A stretch of DNA of 64,000 bases from Rhodoplanes sp963724735 (GTDB taxonomy: Bacteria > Pseudomonadota > Alphaproteobacteria > Rhizobiales > Xanthobacteraceae). The notes beneath the pieces were generated by a model. The model did no database searches. It saw only the letters and a program-made list of their open reading frames with translations, and had not been told where the DNA came from. The stretch covers positions 1-64,000 of the forward strand of contig CAVRVX010000001.1 in NCBI GenBank assembly GCA_963724735.1, in the 5' to 3' direction. A program made the translations under genes and the position numbers. Below are positions 1-9,218 of the stretch, one piece after another; the stretch's first letter is position 1, and the number at the start of each line of letters is the position of its first letter.

Positions 1-640
1 TTGCTTCCCGTTCGCCAGCTTTCGCATCATCGTCTCGCAATGACCAGCGGGCCGCCGCCAATGACCCCGCCTGACCACACTGATCGCAACCGCCCTCGGC
101 TACGACCATTCGTTCTGATCGGCAAACCGAGCCGCAACGGTCGAGCTCTCACCTGAAAATTCCATAGCCTTTCGCTGGACGCACTTCCCACCGCGTTCGT
201 CCAACAGAGTTTCTGCGTCGGCTACGCGCCGCAGAAACTCTTAATCCGTTCCCGAAATTGCGACGTTCCTGGCGGATGCGCTAATCGGACGCTGAGTTGC
301 ACGTGATGGTACTGCTGCGATGATACCGGTTCTTCGGCGCGCCGACGATCGGCACCCCCCAAATCTGGTTCGCGCGCACGAACTCGAATTGCGTAGGCGT
401 ATTGTTCCATTGTCTGCGAGAAAAGACACGAGCCGAGCATGGGTCTTACAGCGTGAACCCGATTGGCGAGCCTCGCCAGGCAGTGCGCGTCACTGCATAA
501 GCGGCGGCGCGCACCTACGCAATCCAACCGAGAACATCCGAGCGCTGCGGTATGGCCTGTGCCGCCCTATCTTTGCTCGGCGCCTATGCGATAGTGCAAC
601 GTCGATTCGCCGGTTCCTTCACTTCAACGCAAAGATAGAT
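1..640. other. Left edge without a recognisable gene
   Basis: I find no open frame here with recognisable motifs or a convincing ribosome-binding site. The short frames on both strands are Arg/Ala-rich and look like chance frames in GC-rich DNA. The only structure is a perfect inverted repeat at 206-241, listed separately. The stretch presumably includes the promoter of the parE locus that starts at 641, but no clear -35/-10 pair is visible. Confidence 0.5.
206..241. repeat. Perfect 12-bp inverted repeat
   Basis: The arms agagtttctgcg (206-217) and cgcagaaactct (230-241) are perfect complements around a 12-base loop. There is no T-run after the stem, so a classical intrinsic terminator is not demonstrated. 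It could end a gene lying to the left of the window or be a dispersed palindromic unit. Confidence 0.5.
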
Positions 641-2713
641 ATGGCGAAATCCGCGCAAAGAAAGGCCGCCCGCGGTCCCGATCTGTTTCCCGACGCCACG
701 CCGGCGTCCGCCGCCCCCGCTCGGGCGCGCGCCGGCGAGCGCGGGCCAAGGGCGTGCGCCGCGCCGCGAACGGGCCGGCCGAGGCCGGCTACACCGCCCA
801 TGACATCGAGGTGCTGGAGGGGCTGGAGCCGGTGCGCCGCCGGCCCGGCATGTATATCGGCGGCACCGACGAGAAGGCGCTGCATCACCTCTTCGCCGAG
901 GTGATCGACAACGCCATGGACGAGGCGGTGGCCGGTCACGCAACCTTCATCGAGGTGGAGCTTGCCGCCGACGGCTATCTCGCCGTCACCGACAACGGCC
1001 GCGGCATTCCGGTCGATCCGCATCCGAAATTCCCGAAGAAGTCGCGCTCGAAGTCATCATGAGCACGCTGCATGCGGGCGGCAAGTTCGACTCCAAGGCC
1101 TACGAGACCTCGGGCGGCCTGCACGGCGTCGGCGTTTCGGTGGTCAACGCCCTGTCGGAGCGGCTCGAAGTCGAGGTGGCGCGCCAGGCCAGCTCTATCG
1201 CCAGGTCTATCGCGCGGCATGCCGCGAGCGGCTGGAAAAGGTCGGCCGCGTGCGAACCGGCGCGGCACCAAGGTGCGCTTCAAGCCGGATCCGCAGATTT
1301 TCGGCGAGAAGGCGCGATTCAGCCCGCAGCGGCTGTTCAAGATGGCGCGCGCCAAGGCCTATCTGTTCGGCGGCGTGGAAATCCGCTGGCGCTGCGAGGC
1401 GGCGCTGCTCGCCGGCATCGAAGGCGTGCCGGCGGAGGAGACCTTCCACTTTCCCGGCGGGCTGAAGGACTATCTCGCCGGCGAGATCGAGGGCAAGGGC
1501 TGGTCGCATCCCGAGATATTCACCGGCCGGTCGGACGGCCCGGCGCAACGGTTCGGTCGAATGGGCGGTCGCCTGGATCGCGGACGACGACGGCTTCGTC
1601 TCCTCCTATTGCAACACGATTCCGACCGCCGACGGCGGCACGCATGAGTCGGGCTTCCGCACGGCGCTGCTGCGCGCGCTGAAGGACCATGCCGAGCGCA
1701 TCGGCCAGGGCAAGCGCGCGGCCGCGGTCACCACCGACGACGTCATGACGGGCTGCGGCGCGATGCTGTCGGTGTTCATCCGCGAGCCGGAATTCCAGGG
1801 CCAGACCAAGGATCGGCTCGCGACCGGCGAGGCGCGCGCATCGTCGAAGGCGCCGTGCAAGCGACGCGTTCGACCATTGGCTCGCCGGCCGCCGGGCCAG
1901 GCCACCCGGCTGCTCGACTGGGCCATCGAGCGGGCCGAGGAGCGCCTGCGCCGCCGCCAGGAAAAGGAGGTCGCGCGCAAGACCGCGGTGCGCAAGCTGC
2001 GCCTGCCCGGCAAGCTCGCCGACTGCACCGCGACCGCGCGAAGGCTCTGAAATTTTCATCGTCGAGGGCGATTCGGCCGGCGGCTCCGCCAAGCAGGCGC
2101 GCGACCGCGCGACGCAGGCCGTGATGCCGCTGCGCGGCAAAATCCTCAATGTCGCCAGCGCCGGCAAGGACAAGCTCGCGCAGAACCAGCAGCTCTCCGA
2201 TCTCGTCCAGGCGCTCGGCTGCGGCGCCGGCGCGCATTATCGCGACGAGGACCTGCGCTACGAGAAGGTCATCATCATGACCGACGCCGACGTCGACGGC
2301 GCGCATATCGCCTCGCTGCTGATCACCTTCTTCTACCGGCAGATGCCGAAGCTCATCGAGAACGGCCATCTCTATCTCGCCGTGCCGCCGCTGTACCGGC
2401 TGGCGCAGGGCGGCAAGACGTTTTACGCGCGCGACGAAAAGCACAGCGACGAGATCATGCGCGCCGGTTTCACGCCAACGCCAAGATCGAGATCAGCCGC
2501 TTCAAGGGGCTCGGCGAAATGATGCCCGGCCAGCTCAAGGAAACCACGATGGACCGCAAGAAGCGCACGCTGCTGCGCGTCCCGCTTGTCACCGAGGACC
2601 GCGCCGACACCGCAAGCTCGGTCGAGCGCCTGATGGGCACCAAGGCGGAAGCCCGCTTCGCCTTCATCTACGAACGCGCCGAATTCGCCAGCGAAGAGAT
2701 GCTGGATGTGTGA
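641..2713 (+). pseudogene. parE: DNA topoisomerase IV subunit B (ParE), multiply frameshifted
   Basis: ParE is the ATPase subunit of topoisomerase IV, which decatenates daughter chromosomes with ParC. Translated fragments line up in order along a single ParE. They start with an Ala/Arg-rich N-terminus from the ATG at 641. Then come VLEGLEPVRRRPGMYIG and the DNGRGIP nucleotide-binding motif (about 810-1020), STLHAGGKFD and SGGLHGVGVSVVNALS (1059-1160), the transducer domain, the Toprim segment EIFIVEGDSAGG (about 2048-2085) and TDADVDGAHIASLL (2278-2325), and a C-terminus ending in EEMLDV at 2713. At least seven reading-frame changes are needed, for example one missing G near 1044 in KKSALEVIM and others near 750, 1190, 1255, 1556, 1840, 2035 and 2465. 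ParE is normally essential in this group, so either an intact copy exists elsewhere or these are sequencing errors. Confidence 0.85.
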
Positions 2714-2722
2714 GGGACGTAG

Positions 2723-2749
2723 CCCGCATGGAGCGAAGCGGAATGCGGG
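2723..2749. repeat. Palindromic intergenic element after parE
   Basis: A stem of cccgcat (2723-2729) and atgcggg (2743-2749) encloses gagcgaagcg. It sits 10 bases after the parE stop codon. I recall this kind of short GC-rich palindrome as a dispersed intergenic unit in Bradyrhizobium-like genomes. It could also act as a 3' stabiliser or weak terminator for parE. Confidence 0.45.
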
Positions 2750-2853
2750 GATTACGTGTGAAGGGATTATACCAATCCGCCGATTGAGTCATTCTCGGCA
2801 TTTCCAAATCAGTCGTGAAATAATTCACGGTGGCAAACGGAGGGTCGTTTGCC

Positions 2854-3180
2854 ATGGGGCGAGCCATTTCGGTACGGACGGATTATTTGAGCGGCGAGGT
2901 TCGGCGGTTGGCGCAGCGGGCGAAGAATGCGGGGCAGGCGCGTCGGTTGCTGGCGATCGCGGCGGTGCTCGACGGGTCCACGCGGGAAGACGCGGCGCGG
3001 GTCGGCGGCCTGGATCGTCAGACGGGACTGGGTGATCCGGTTCAACGAGCAGGGGCCGGACGGGCTGATCAACATTCCGTCGCCGGGCGCGCCGGCCAAG
3101 CTCAACGCCGAGCACAAGGCCTTTCTCACCCGCATCGTCGACGAAGGCCCGACGCCTGCTATCCATGGCGTCGTCCGCTA
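2854..3180 (+). pseudogene. IS630-family transposase, N-terminal fragment
   Basis: The start MGRAISVRTDYLSGEVRRLA and the following helix-turn-helix region (RRLLAIAAVLDGSTREDAAR) are characteristic of IS630-family transposases. A frameshift near 3010-3020 moves the reading frame to RDWVIRFNEQGPDGLI and GPTPAIHGVVR, the usual continuation. The match stops at about 3178, so only the DNA-binding N-terminal third remains and the DDE catalytic domain is missing. This is a dead remnant lying directly after parE. Confidence 0.75.
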
Positions 3181-3422
3181 TTGCGGCTGCACCGCCGCAG
3201 CGGCACGCGCGGGCGCTGCCGGCTTCTTCGGAACCTTAGCCGTCTGCGGCCGTGGCTTGCGCGCCGGCTTATCTTTCTTCTCGGGTGGCGTGTCCGCCGT
3301 CTTTGTCCCCGATTGCCCGCCCCCAGCGAGGGCTGTTCGTCTCCGCCCCAGGCGTTATTTGTCCCCAAGCAAAACGCCGCCTCCGGACGGCCCATGCTTA
3401 ACCAACCGTTTATCGTCGGGTG
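3181..3422 (-). other. Junction sequence of unknown origin between two mobile-element stubs
   Basis: Between the IS630 stub and the recombinase stub, one minus-strand frame reads as a Lys/Ala/Pro-rich tail (TPPEKKDKPARKPRPQTAKV, about 3220-3300). It resembles the low-complexity C-terminus of some cytoplasmic or transposase proteins, but it has no start and no domain I can identify. I treat it as a leftover fragment. Confidence 0.25.
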
Positions 3423-3623
3423 TTACGGTTCCCATCTCAACGTGGTCCCAGGCCCGGCGCGCGCCCTCCCACACACCCGCCGGGCCTTTTTGCCGTACGC
3501 CGCGGGCGACTGGTTGAAATACTCGCTGAATCTGCTGACCGCGTAGATGTAAGATTGCTGTGTCGCCGGCGAGAGGTTGCGAACCATCATGTCGTCGATC
3601 ATTCGCCGACGCAGCGCGCTCAT
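3423..3623 (-). pseudogene. Tyrosine recombinase, N-terminal stub
   Basis: From the ATG at 3623 the frame reads MSALRRRMIDDMMVRNLSPA, then QQSYIYAVSRFSEYFNQSP. This is the SAM-like core-binding N-terminus of the phage-type integrases that often accompany IS91-like elements. Homology stops at about 3504, after which the frame runs on into unrelated Arg-rich sequence to 3423. The catalytic R/H/R/Y domain is absent, so the fragment cannot be active. Confidence 0.65.
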
Positions 3624-3713
3624 CGTGGCCGTCTGGGGCTCCTGTCCTGAGAGGGTCGATGTGAGAATCCACATCTTCTCAGACAGGGGCCTTCGCCTCG
3701 CCCCGCCTCCATT

Positions 3714-3726
3714 CCCGCCTAGCGGG
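3714..3726. terminator. Terminator-like hairpin at the group II intron insertion site
   Basis: The stem cccgc (3714-3718) and gcggg (3722-3726), with a three-base loop, is followed by ttcgtt and then the intron's first bases. Group IIC introns are known to insert just downstream of hairpins of this kind, with the short T-rich tail serving as the intron-binding site. The hairpin is therefore better read as the intron's target than as part of a neighbouring gene. Confidence 0.5.
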
Positions 3727-4196
3727 TTCGTTGTGTGCCGGGCATGTTCGGCAGCTCGGAGGTGCAAGTCCTCCACCCAACCTGATGGAGGTGAAGGGTT
3801 AGCGATGCGCAAGGGCTATCACCGCGAGGCGATGTCTGAAGGAAGCGCGGAGCAAACGTGCGAGTTGATGGACAAGAACCGGATACAAGGCGCGAGCGTC
3901 GGACGAGCAGGCAACGTACTGCGAAGTCCATATCCATCAAGGACGCGAGGCGTAGATCCGGCAACTGTGCACGGAAGGCGGCTGAACTTACCCCGGGAGA
4001 TCTGCTCTGTGTCGCTTCGGCGACTGGGGCCGCCGAGAGACGGCCTGACCGCAGGGCAGAAGTCAGCAGAGGGCGTATTAGGCCATGTCGTCGGCAAGGT
4101 TAGTGAGGCACTCCGAGACCGAAAGGTGGAGCAAACAGATAGGCCGAGCCGGAAACGAGGACTGAAGGCCCGAACGAGAGAAGTGGCAAGTAGGAC

Positions 4197-5588
4197 ATGA
4201 ACCTCGAGAGCGACAAGCGGCTGAATATCCAGTTGAGACTGGACTTCTCGTCGCCGCCGACGGGTGAAGCCCGGCAGGCGGGACGTGGAGACATCGAATC
4301 GCCCTCGGCGGTGAATGAGCCCGAACGCCCAGCCGGTACGAATCGAATCATGGAGGAAGTATGTGAGCGAGGGAATCTGAAGGAAGCACTGCGGCAGGTG
4401 AGGGGCAACAAAGGTAGCGCAGGCATCGACGAGATGACGGTCGATCAACTTGACGACTATCTGAAGCAGCACTGGCCAGTCATTCGGGGGCAATTGTTGA
4501 ACGGAACCTACGAACCGAAACCGGTGCGACGGGTGGAAATCCCGAAGCCGGATGGAGGAGGGGTGCGAAAGCTTGGCATCCCAACCGTACTGGATCGCTT
4601 TATCCAGCAAGCGGTGATGCAGGTTCTGCAAAGGCGATGGGACCCGACGTTCTCCCCACACAGCTATGGGTTCCGACCGGGACGGTCGGCGCATCAAGCC
4701 GTGGCTCATGCTCAGCAGTTTATCGCGGCAGGCTACGGATGGGTGATTGATCTCGATTTGGAAAAATTTTTTGATCGGGTCAATCACGACAAACTGATGG
4801 CGCAGATTGCCAAACGCGTCGAGGACAAGCGGCTGTTGAGACTCATCCGGGCATTCCTGAGTGCCGGAGTGATGGAGAACGGGTTGGTCAGTCCAAGCGT
4901 GGAAGGGACCCCGCAAGGCGGTCCGCTTTCGCCACTGCTGAGCAACGTCGTGCTCGATGAACTCGATCGCGAGCTGGAGCGCCGCGGACACCGCTTCGTG
5001 AGATATGCGGACGATGCCAATATCTACGTGCGCAGCGAACGGGCGGGTCTGCGGGTGATGGAGAGCATCAAACAATTCATCACACAAAAGCTGAAGCTCA
5101 AAGTGAACGAGGCAAAGAGCGCGGTGGCGCGACCGCAGGAACGGAAGTTCCTTGGGTTCAGCTTCACGGCTGGTCCGGACGTCAAGCGCACGATTGCGCC
5201 AAAGGCTCTGGAACGGTTCAGGCGGCAAATCCGGGAGATCACGCGAAGGGCCAAGGGCGTCAGCATCAAAACGACAATGGACGAGCTGGCTTTGTATATG
5301 CGGGGCTGGCGAGGCTATTTCGGCTTCTGCGAAACGCCTGCGGTGTTGATCGCCCTCACTCGCTGGGTCCGGCTGCGGCTGCGGGCCGCTCTCTGGCGGC
5401 AGTGGAAAACACCACGGCGTCGGCGAGCGGCGCTGGTCGCAAACGGGGTTCCGGAGCGCACGGCGAACAATGCTGCCGGTAGCGGCCGTGGTCCCTGGCG
5501 CCTAGCCCGGAGCAGGGCCCTCTCCTTAGGGCTCTCCAATGCGCACTTCAGATCGCTCGGCCTCCTGTCCTTGTTCGGTGCGTGTTAG
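4197..5588 (+). CDS. ltrA: Group II intron-encoded reverse transcriptase/maturase
   Basis: This 463-residue protein copies the intron RNA into DNA during retrohoming and helps it fold for splicing. Visible are the RT0-RT7 blocks: KGSAGIDEMTVDQL near residue 80, YGFRPGRSAHQA, DLDLEKFFDRVNHDKL, EGTPQGGPLSPLLSN, and the catalytic RYADD (about residues 269-273). The maturase X domain follows, with MRGWRGYFGFCE near 360. There is no HNH endonuclease domain at the C-terminus, so integration should use nicked or single-stranded targets. The frame is uninterrupted and has the usual length. It is embedded in the ribozyme at 3733-5673, so expression depends on readthrough or an internal promoter. Confidence 0.92.
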   Translation: MNLESDKRLNIQLRLDFSSPPTGEARQAGRGDIESPSAVNEPERPAGTNRIMEEVCERGNLKEALRQVRGNKGSAGIDEMTVDQLDDYLKQHWPVIRGQLLNGTYEPKPVRRVEIPKPDGGGVRKLGIPTVLDRFIQQAVMQVLQRRWDPTFSPHSYGFRPGRSAHQAVAHAQQFIAAGYGWVIDLDLEKFFDRVNHDKLMAQIAKRVEDKRLLRLIRAFLSAGVMENGLVSPSVEGTPQGGPLSPLLSNVVLDELDRELERRGHRFVRYADDANIYVRSERAGLRVMESIKQFITQKLKLKVNEAKSAVARPQERKFLGFSFTAGPDVKRTIAPKALERFRRQIREITRRAKGVSIKTTMDELALYMRGWRGYFGFCETPAVLIALTRWVRLRLRAALWRQWKTPRRRRAALVANGVPERTANNAAGSGRGPWRLARSRALSLGLSNAHFRSLGLLSLFGAC

Positions 5589-5599
5589 CCAAACTCTCG

Positions 5600-5673
5600 A
5601 ACCGCCGTGGTACGGACCCGTATGCCAGGTGGTGTGGGAGGGGCGGCGTCGCGAGGCGCCCCCCTATCCCGAT
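5600..5673 (+). ncRNA. Group II intron domains V and VI
   Basis: Domain V is formed by accgcc pairing with ggtggt, enclosing a second short stem tacg/cgta. Domain VI is a GC-rich hairpin (ggga..ggggcg with gcgcccc..tccc) containing a single unpaired A at 5666, the expected branch-point nucleophile. The placement seven bases before the 3' splice site is the family norm and supports an active ribozyme. Confidence 0.7.
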
Positions 5674-5704
5674 CAATGAAGCACTCTGCCGCGCTTCACA
5701 TTAG

Positions 5705-6190
5705 GTGAAGAACATGGGCATGACATTCCGCCATTCCGCAGGCTTTGGACGGCGCATGGAGTACTGGCTGATCGGCCGGATGCTGCGCGAGGGGCTGGAC
5801 GTCTACGTGCCCCTGATGCACGACTTCGGCGTCGACGCCGTGGTCCGCAAGCAGGACAACCAGTTCATCGAGGTTCAGATCAATGCGCGCTCAAGTGAAG
5901 TGCTGCTCGGGGACGCAGCACTTTTCGCGGCCATCGACCATCCCGAGCCGCGCAAGAACTACTATTTCGTCTTCTATTCGGAGCGGCTCGACGCCATGTG
6001 GATCATGTCGTCAGACGAGTTCATCAAAGAGGCCGTCCAGAACAAGACCGGCCAGAACGCGGGCAAGCGCTCAATCTGGTTCAACGGCACCCAGAAAGGC
6101 GTCGAATATCCAAAGGAGCGCTACGAACCGTATCGGGCGCGGGACTTCTCGATCTTTCGTGCGGTCACCGGGCTGGTCATTACGCCGTAG
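5705..6190 (+). CDS. PD-(D/E)XK-like nuclease-fold protein, function unknown
   Basis: This 161-residue soluble protein starts at GTG 5705 (an ATG at 5714 is possible). It has the outline of a restriction-endonuclease fold: an acidic residue in the first helix (RRMEYWLIG, E19), then GVDAVV (D44) and FIEVQIN (E56, Q58), where many family members have E-x-K. I recall similar proteins described only as hypothetical or DUF4365-like. Several nearby fragments are defence- or mobile-element related, so a role in DNA processing or phage defence is possible but unproven. It begins 31 bases after the intron and its stop codon lies 6 bases before an IS1634 end, so it is boxed in by mobile DNA but unbroken. 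Confidence 0.5.
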   Translation: MKNMGMTFRHSAGFGRRMEYWLIGRMLREGLDVYVPLMHDFGVDAVVRKQDNQFIEVQINARSSEVLLGDAALFAAIDHPEPRKNYYFVFYSERLDAMWIMSSDEFIKEAVQNKTGQNAGKRSIWFNGTQKGVEYPKERYEPYRARDFSIFRAVTGLVITP

Positions 6191-6196
6191 TTTAGG

Positions 6197-7780
6197 CGGA
6201 ACTTCCCTCTTTCAAAATGACAAGCCGTTGATCTCGCACTCGTTTATCGAGGGCGAGGGGTAGGTTACTGGGTACGATCCGGGTTGATGGCGAGGAGTTC
6301 GAAGGCGCGGCTCTGGATCGGGGTTGGCCTGGTGTGGAGGGTGAAGACGTATTTCTCGTTGAGCGCGGTGGTCGCCTGGATCCGGCAATAGGTGGCGAGA
6401 TCAGCGAGCAGGCTGCGGAAGCTGTGGACCGGCAGACCGTCGTCGGTGCGGCCGGTCGTCTGCTTGCGACGGGCGGCGTCGGAGCGCTCGGCCTTGGCGA
6501 CGATGCTTGTGCGCATCGCGGCGGCGGCCTCGTGATCGGTCTCGTCGTAGAGCATGGGGGCGAGCCTGGCGCGCATGTGAACGTGATAGGCGAGCATGCA
6601 CAGGAAGACGTGGGCGCGCACGCGCGGCGCCGTCCAGTGGAAGATCGGACGCAGGTGGATGTCGACGGTCTTCAAGGAGCGGAACGCGCGCTCGACCTGG
6701 GCAAGACTTTTGTAGGCGCCGACCGTCGCGGCGTTATCGAGCGCTTTCTTCGGCAAGCTGGTGCGCACGACATAGACGCCGTCGAGCGACGCCTCGGCGG
6801 CGATCGCCGCGGCCTTGCGATGGAACGCGAAGTTCGCCTCGCCGATGACGAGGTCGAAGTGCTTGGCCATCTTGTGCCGGTTGACGACGGCGCCGACCTT
6901 GAGCGCAATCGCGGCCTCGCCGCGCAGCGGCTTGCGGGCGCGCCGAACCGCCGCTGCGATGATGGCGAGGTCCTTTTCGGTCGCGGCCAGCAGGTCTTCG
7001 CGCTTGCGGGCGCGCTCGCGGGCGAGATCGGGGTTGCGGCAGACGATCAGCCGCTCGCCCGGATAATCGGGCGACGTGATGGCCGCCATGTCGCGGTCGT
7101 CGAACAGCGACATCTGCAGGGCTCCGGCGTCCGCAAGCTCCCGGATCGCTGGCGCCCGCAAAGCGGTGATCCAGTCGAGCCCCGCCGGGGCGATCTCGGC
7201 GTCGATGCGCGCCTGCGTGATCATTCCGCGGTCGCCGACCAGGACCACATGATTAAGCGCGAAGCGTTTCTTGACCTTGTCGATCTGTGCGGCGAGCGTG
7301 CGCGGATCGGCGGTATTACCCTCGAATGCCTCGATCGCCACCGGGCAGCCGTCGGGCGCGCACAGCAGGCCGTAGACGATCTGCAGCTTGCCCTTCTTGC
7401 CGTCGCGGTTGTAGCCGCGCTGCGCCAGTTCGCAGCAGCGGCCCTCCAGATAGCTCGACGACACGTCGTAGAGCACCAGCGTGCCGGCGTGCAGATGCTT
7501 GCGCGCGAGCGCCCTCTCGACCGCCGCCTGGCGCTCGCCCAGCCAGTCGAGGGCGACGTACGACAACGGAGGTGGAGGTGAAGGGGGTGAGTGGTCGAGC
7601 ATGCGGCGTGGATTGGAAGCGGGAAGGGAATCATCGCGATGACGAGGTCGCGACAGCGGTTGCCGGCAGGCCCGAGCAGACGATCGAGACCGATGTCGCG
7701 CAGCGTGCCGAGCACGGCCGCCACATGCCCGTGCGGCAACGCGCGGCGCACCACGATGGTCTCCTGACCTGCTGTGGCCA
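6197..7780 (-). mobile_element. Degraded IS1634-family element
   Basis: This is a second copy of the IS that is intact at 44998-46946. Its outer end (cggaacttcc from 6197) matches the terminal repeat of the intact copy with few changes. The promoter-side end is lost: similarity stops near 7770-7780 inside the transposase N-terminus, where a different gene begins. Around 7561-7628 a short unrelated block replaces about 120 bases of the intact copy. The element is therefore truncated and rearranged and cannot move on its own. Confidence 0.75.
6265..7780 (-). pseudogene. IS1634-family transposase, truncated and rearranged
   Basis: The C-terminal 430 or so residues are intact and almost identical to the full transposase at 45071-46807. 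They include the DDE elements LYDVSSSYLEG, LVGDRGM and LAQVERAFRSLKT. Upstream of YVALDWLGERQ the frame is broken: the segment QETIVVRRALPHGHVAAVLG lies in another frame, and the first 60 or so residues are missing. One small in-frame difference is YHVHMR in place of YHVEHHMR. The product would lack the N-terminal DNA-binding part. Confidence 0.8.
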
Positions 7781-7781
7781 T

Positions 7782-8150
7782 CGCAGCCTCGGCGTCGAGG
7801 CAATCGCGAACATCGTTTCGTCGCTCAACCAGTACGGTCTGCATTTCGCGCTGCTCGATCCGCACAATCTCGGCGCCCTATCGTTCTCCATCATTGAGTA
7901 ATTGGCGAAGCTGAAGCACATCGACATTCTTGTCCATGTCAGTGTGTCGGACCTGCAGCGGAACGCAGATCTCTATTTGTCGGAGGTCCAACGGCAATTC
8001 GACGAGTTCGCGCCCGAGTGGCGCAAGCATGTCAGGCTGGACGCGAATCTGCAGTCCTTCCGGGCCTCCATGATCGAGTATTGGTCGGATCTGGCGGAGC
8101 GCTTTCTGCCGCTCCAAGGCGATGCTCTCCGCGAACGACGGGCGGCCTAA
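7782..8150 (+). pseudogene. TcmP-like (three-Cys-motif partner) protein, C-terminal fragment
   Basis: The frame reads IANIVSSLNQYGLHFALLDP, then HNLGALSFSIIE, a TAA stop at 7899-7901, and resumes in the same frame as LAKLKHIDILVHVSVSDLQ to a natural end at 8150. The LDP..L..L.FSII and HVSVxDLQRN pattern followed by FAPEWRKHV matches my memory of three-Cys-motif partner proteins, which pair with a phage Gp37-like protein in accessory loci. The N-terminal part is lost where the IS1634 remnant abuts. With no N-terminus and an internal stop this is a remnant. Family assignment is from recall only. Confidence 0.45.
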
Positions 8151-8214
8151 AGGACTCCTGTCCTTTGCGGCCTAAAGGGCCCCTGTCATTTGAAAGTCGT
8201 GTAAGGCAATAACA

Positions 8215-8340
8215 ATGGCTGCCACCGGTCGACATGTTTCCCAATTGTCGGGCTACACGCCCGCGCTACCGACACCCTTCGACGCTGATGGGAATATAGA
8301 CGGTGCCGCATTACCGCGCGCGGCGCGTGGGAGTCGGTGA
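8215..8340 (+). pseudogene. Dihydrodipicolinate synthase-family protein, N-terminal stub
   Basis: A 41-codon frame begins at ATG 8215. Its residues LSGYTPALPTPFDADGNID are the typical first beta-strand and TPF motif of the DapA/N-acetylneuraminate lyase aldolase family. After GAAL the sequence becomes unrelated and stops at 8340. The remaining 250 or so residues, including the Schiff-base Lys, are gone. This fixes an old breakpoint just left of the integrative element. Confidence 0.5.
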
Positions 8341-8423
8341 AGCGGCACTTTAGCGCCGCCCTCTTCAGCTCCTTCCAGAGTAAGTGGACACATTTGGACT
8401 CCCCCTATGGAGGAGACAAGTAG

Positions 8424-8640
8424 GGGCGGCGTGCTCCGTTGAAACACAAGCGTAAAGCCAAGATGAGTCACGCTCCGAAAACTATCGCGGCATATAAAAA
8501 ATCTTTTCTGGAAAAACTCGAGAAAGGCATCTCGCCACGATATGCCGCAAAGCTTGCCAGAATTGCGCGCTCGACGATTTATAATTGGAAGCGCGACGAT
8601 GCGGAATTTGCTGCAACGTTGGACGATGCGATTCAAACCA
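8424..8640 (+). repeat. Left arm of a 217-bp inverted repeat
   Basis: This arm repeats, in opposite orientation and with a few substitutions, the sequence at 9017-9233. It carries the first 67 or so codons of the TerS-like gene from the upstream bases gggcggcgtgctccg onward. Divergence begins at about 8641. Confidence 0.8.
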
Positions 8641-8660
8641 GTGTAATCTGCATCCACTGA
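8439..8660 (+). pseudogene. TerS-like protein, truncated inverted copy
   Basis: This 73-codon frame duplicates the N-terminus of the intact gene at 8754-9218 (SHAPKTIAAYKKSFLEKLEK, then the helix-turn-helix GISPRYAAKLARIARSTIYNW). The start codon has mutated from ATG to TTG. After DDAIQTSV the frame leaves the parent sequence and stops at 8660. Only the DNA-binding domain remains. It faces the intact copy, so it may no longer have a promoter. Confidence 0.65.
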
Positions 8661-8753
8661 CCACAACGCGGGCAGCACACCCAGTATTTCACACACTGCG
8701 ACCAATATGCAGTCGCCTTGCCACGCGGCCTGATGCCCAGCATCCACAGCAGA

Positions 8754-9218
8754 TCACTCATCGATACGATCACCCTCAATTGCTTGAGGCACTGTAATAT
8801 CCTCGTCCACGCAATCGCCTTCGATCATCGGCAACGGCACGCCGAGCTGACGCAGGCGCTCACGCGATTCCTCCAGCGTCATACGCTTAACAACATTCGG
8901 CGAGGTCTCATGGCGCCCATAAGTCTCCGGTCGATGCGCACGCAAATAGAATTGCGCATTGCTGTCGCTGTTCTTGATCGCGCGCTGCACCAGGCGTGTC
9001 TCGACCAAATCAACGCCGGTTTGAATCGCATCGTCCCACGCTGCAGCAAACTCCGCGTCGTCGCGCTTCCAATTATAAATCGTTGAGCGCGCAATTCTGG
9101 CAAGCTTCGCAGCATATCGTGGCGAGATACCTTTTTCGAGTTTTTCCAAAAAAGATTTTTTATATGCCGCAGTGCTCTTCGGAGCGTGACTGATCTTGGC
9201 TTTGCGCTTGCGTTTCAT
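8754..9218 (-). CDS. Terminase small subunit-like helix-turn-helix protein
   Basis: The 154-residue product has an N-terminal helix-turn-helix (YKKSFLEKLEKGISPRYAAK, then LARIARSTIYNWKRDDAEF, about residues 18-60) followed by AWDDAIQTGVDLVETRLVQR. This arrangement is typical of phage terminase small subunits, which recognise packaging sites. Its ATG at 9218 overlaps the stop of a 30-codon frame just upstream (ATGA). No large terminase subunit, portal or capsid gene is in the window. In a satellite such a protein would redirect a helper phage's packaging. It could instead be a simple regulatory DNA-binding protein. Confidence 0.55.
   Translation of the reverse strand: MKRKRKAKISHAPKSTAAYKKSFLEKLEKGISPRYAAKLARIARSTIYNWKRDDAEFAAAWDDAIQTGVDLVETRLVQRAIKNSDSNAQFYLRAHRPETYGRHETSPNVVKRMTLEESRERLRQLGVPLPMIEGDCVDEDITVPQAIEGDRIDE

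Larger units (their letters stand above)
3733..5673 (+). mobile_element. Complete group II intron with reverse transcriptase
   Basis: Both ends can be placed. The 5' end is GTGTG at 3733-3737, matching the group II GUGYG consensus. The 3' end is GAT at 5671-5673, matching the terminal AY. Domain V is a hairpin at about 5600-5632 and domain VI follows at 5633-5673. Domain VI has a candidate branch-point A at 5666, unpaired and seven bases from the end. About 460 bases of structured RNA precede the internal reverse-transcriptase gene, including a domain I region with GAAGTCAGCAGAGGGCG. The element is 1,941 bp and appears intact. It sits in intergenic mobile-element debris. Confidence 0.85.

Noticed and set aside
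6334..7581. 415-codon open frame opposite the degraded IS1634 copy
   Set aside because: Same reasoning: it mirrors the antisense frame of the intact copy.
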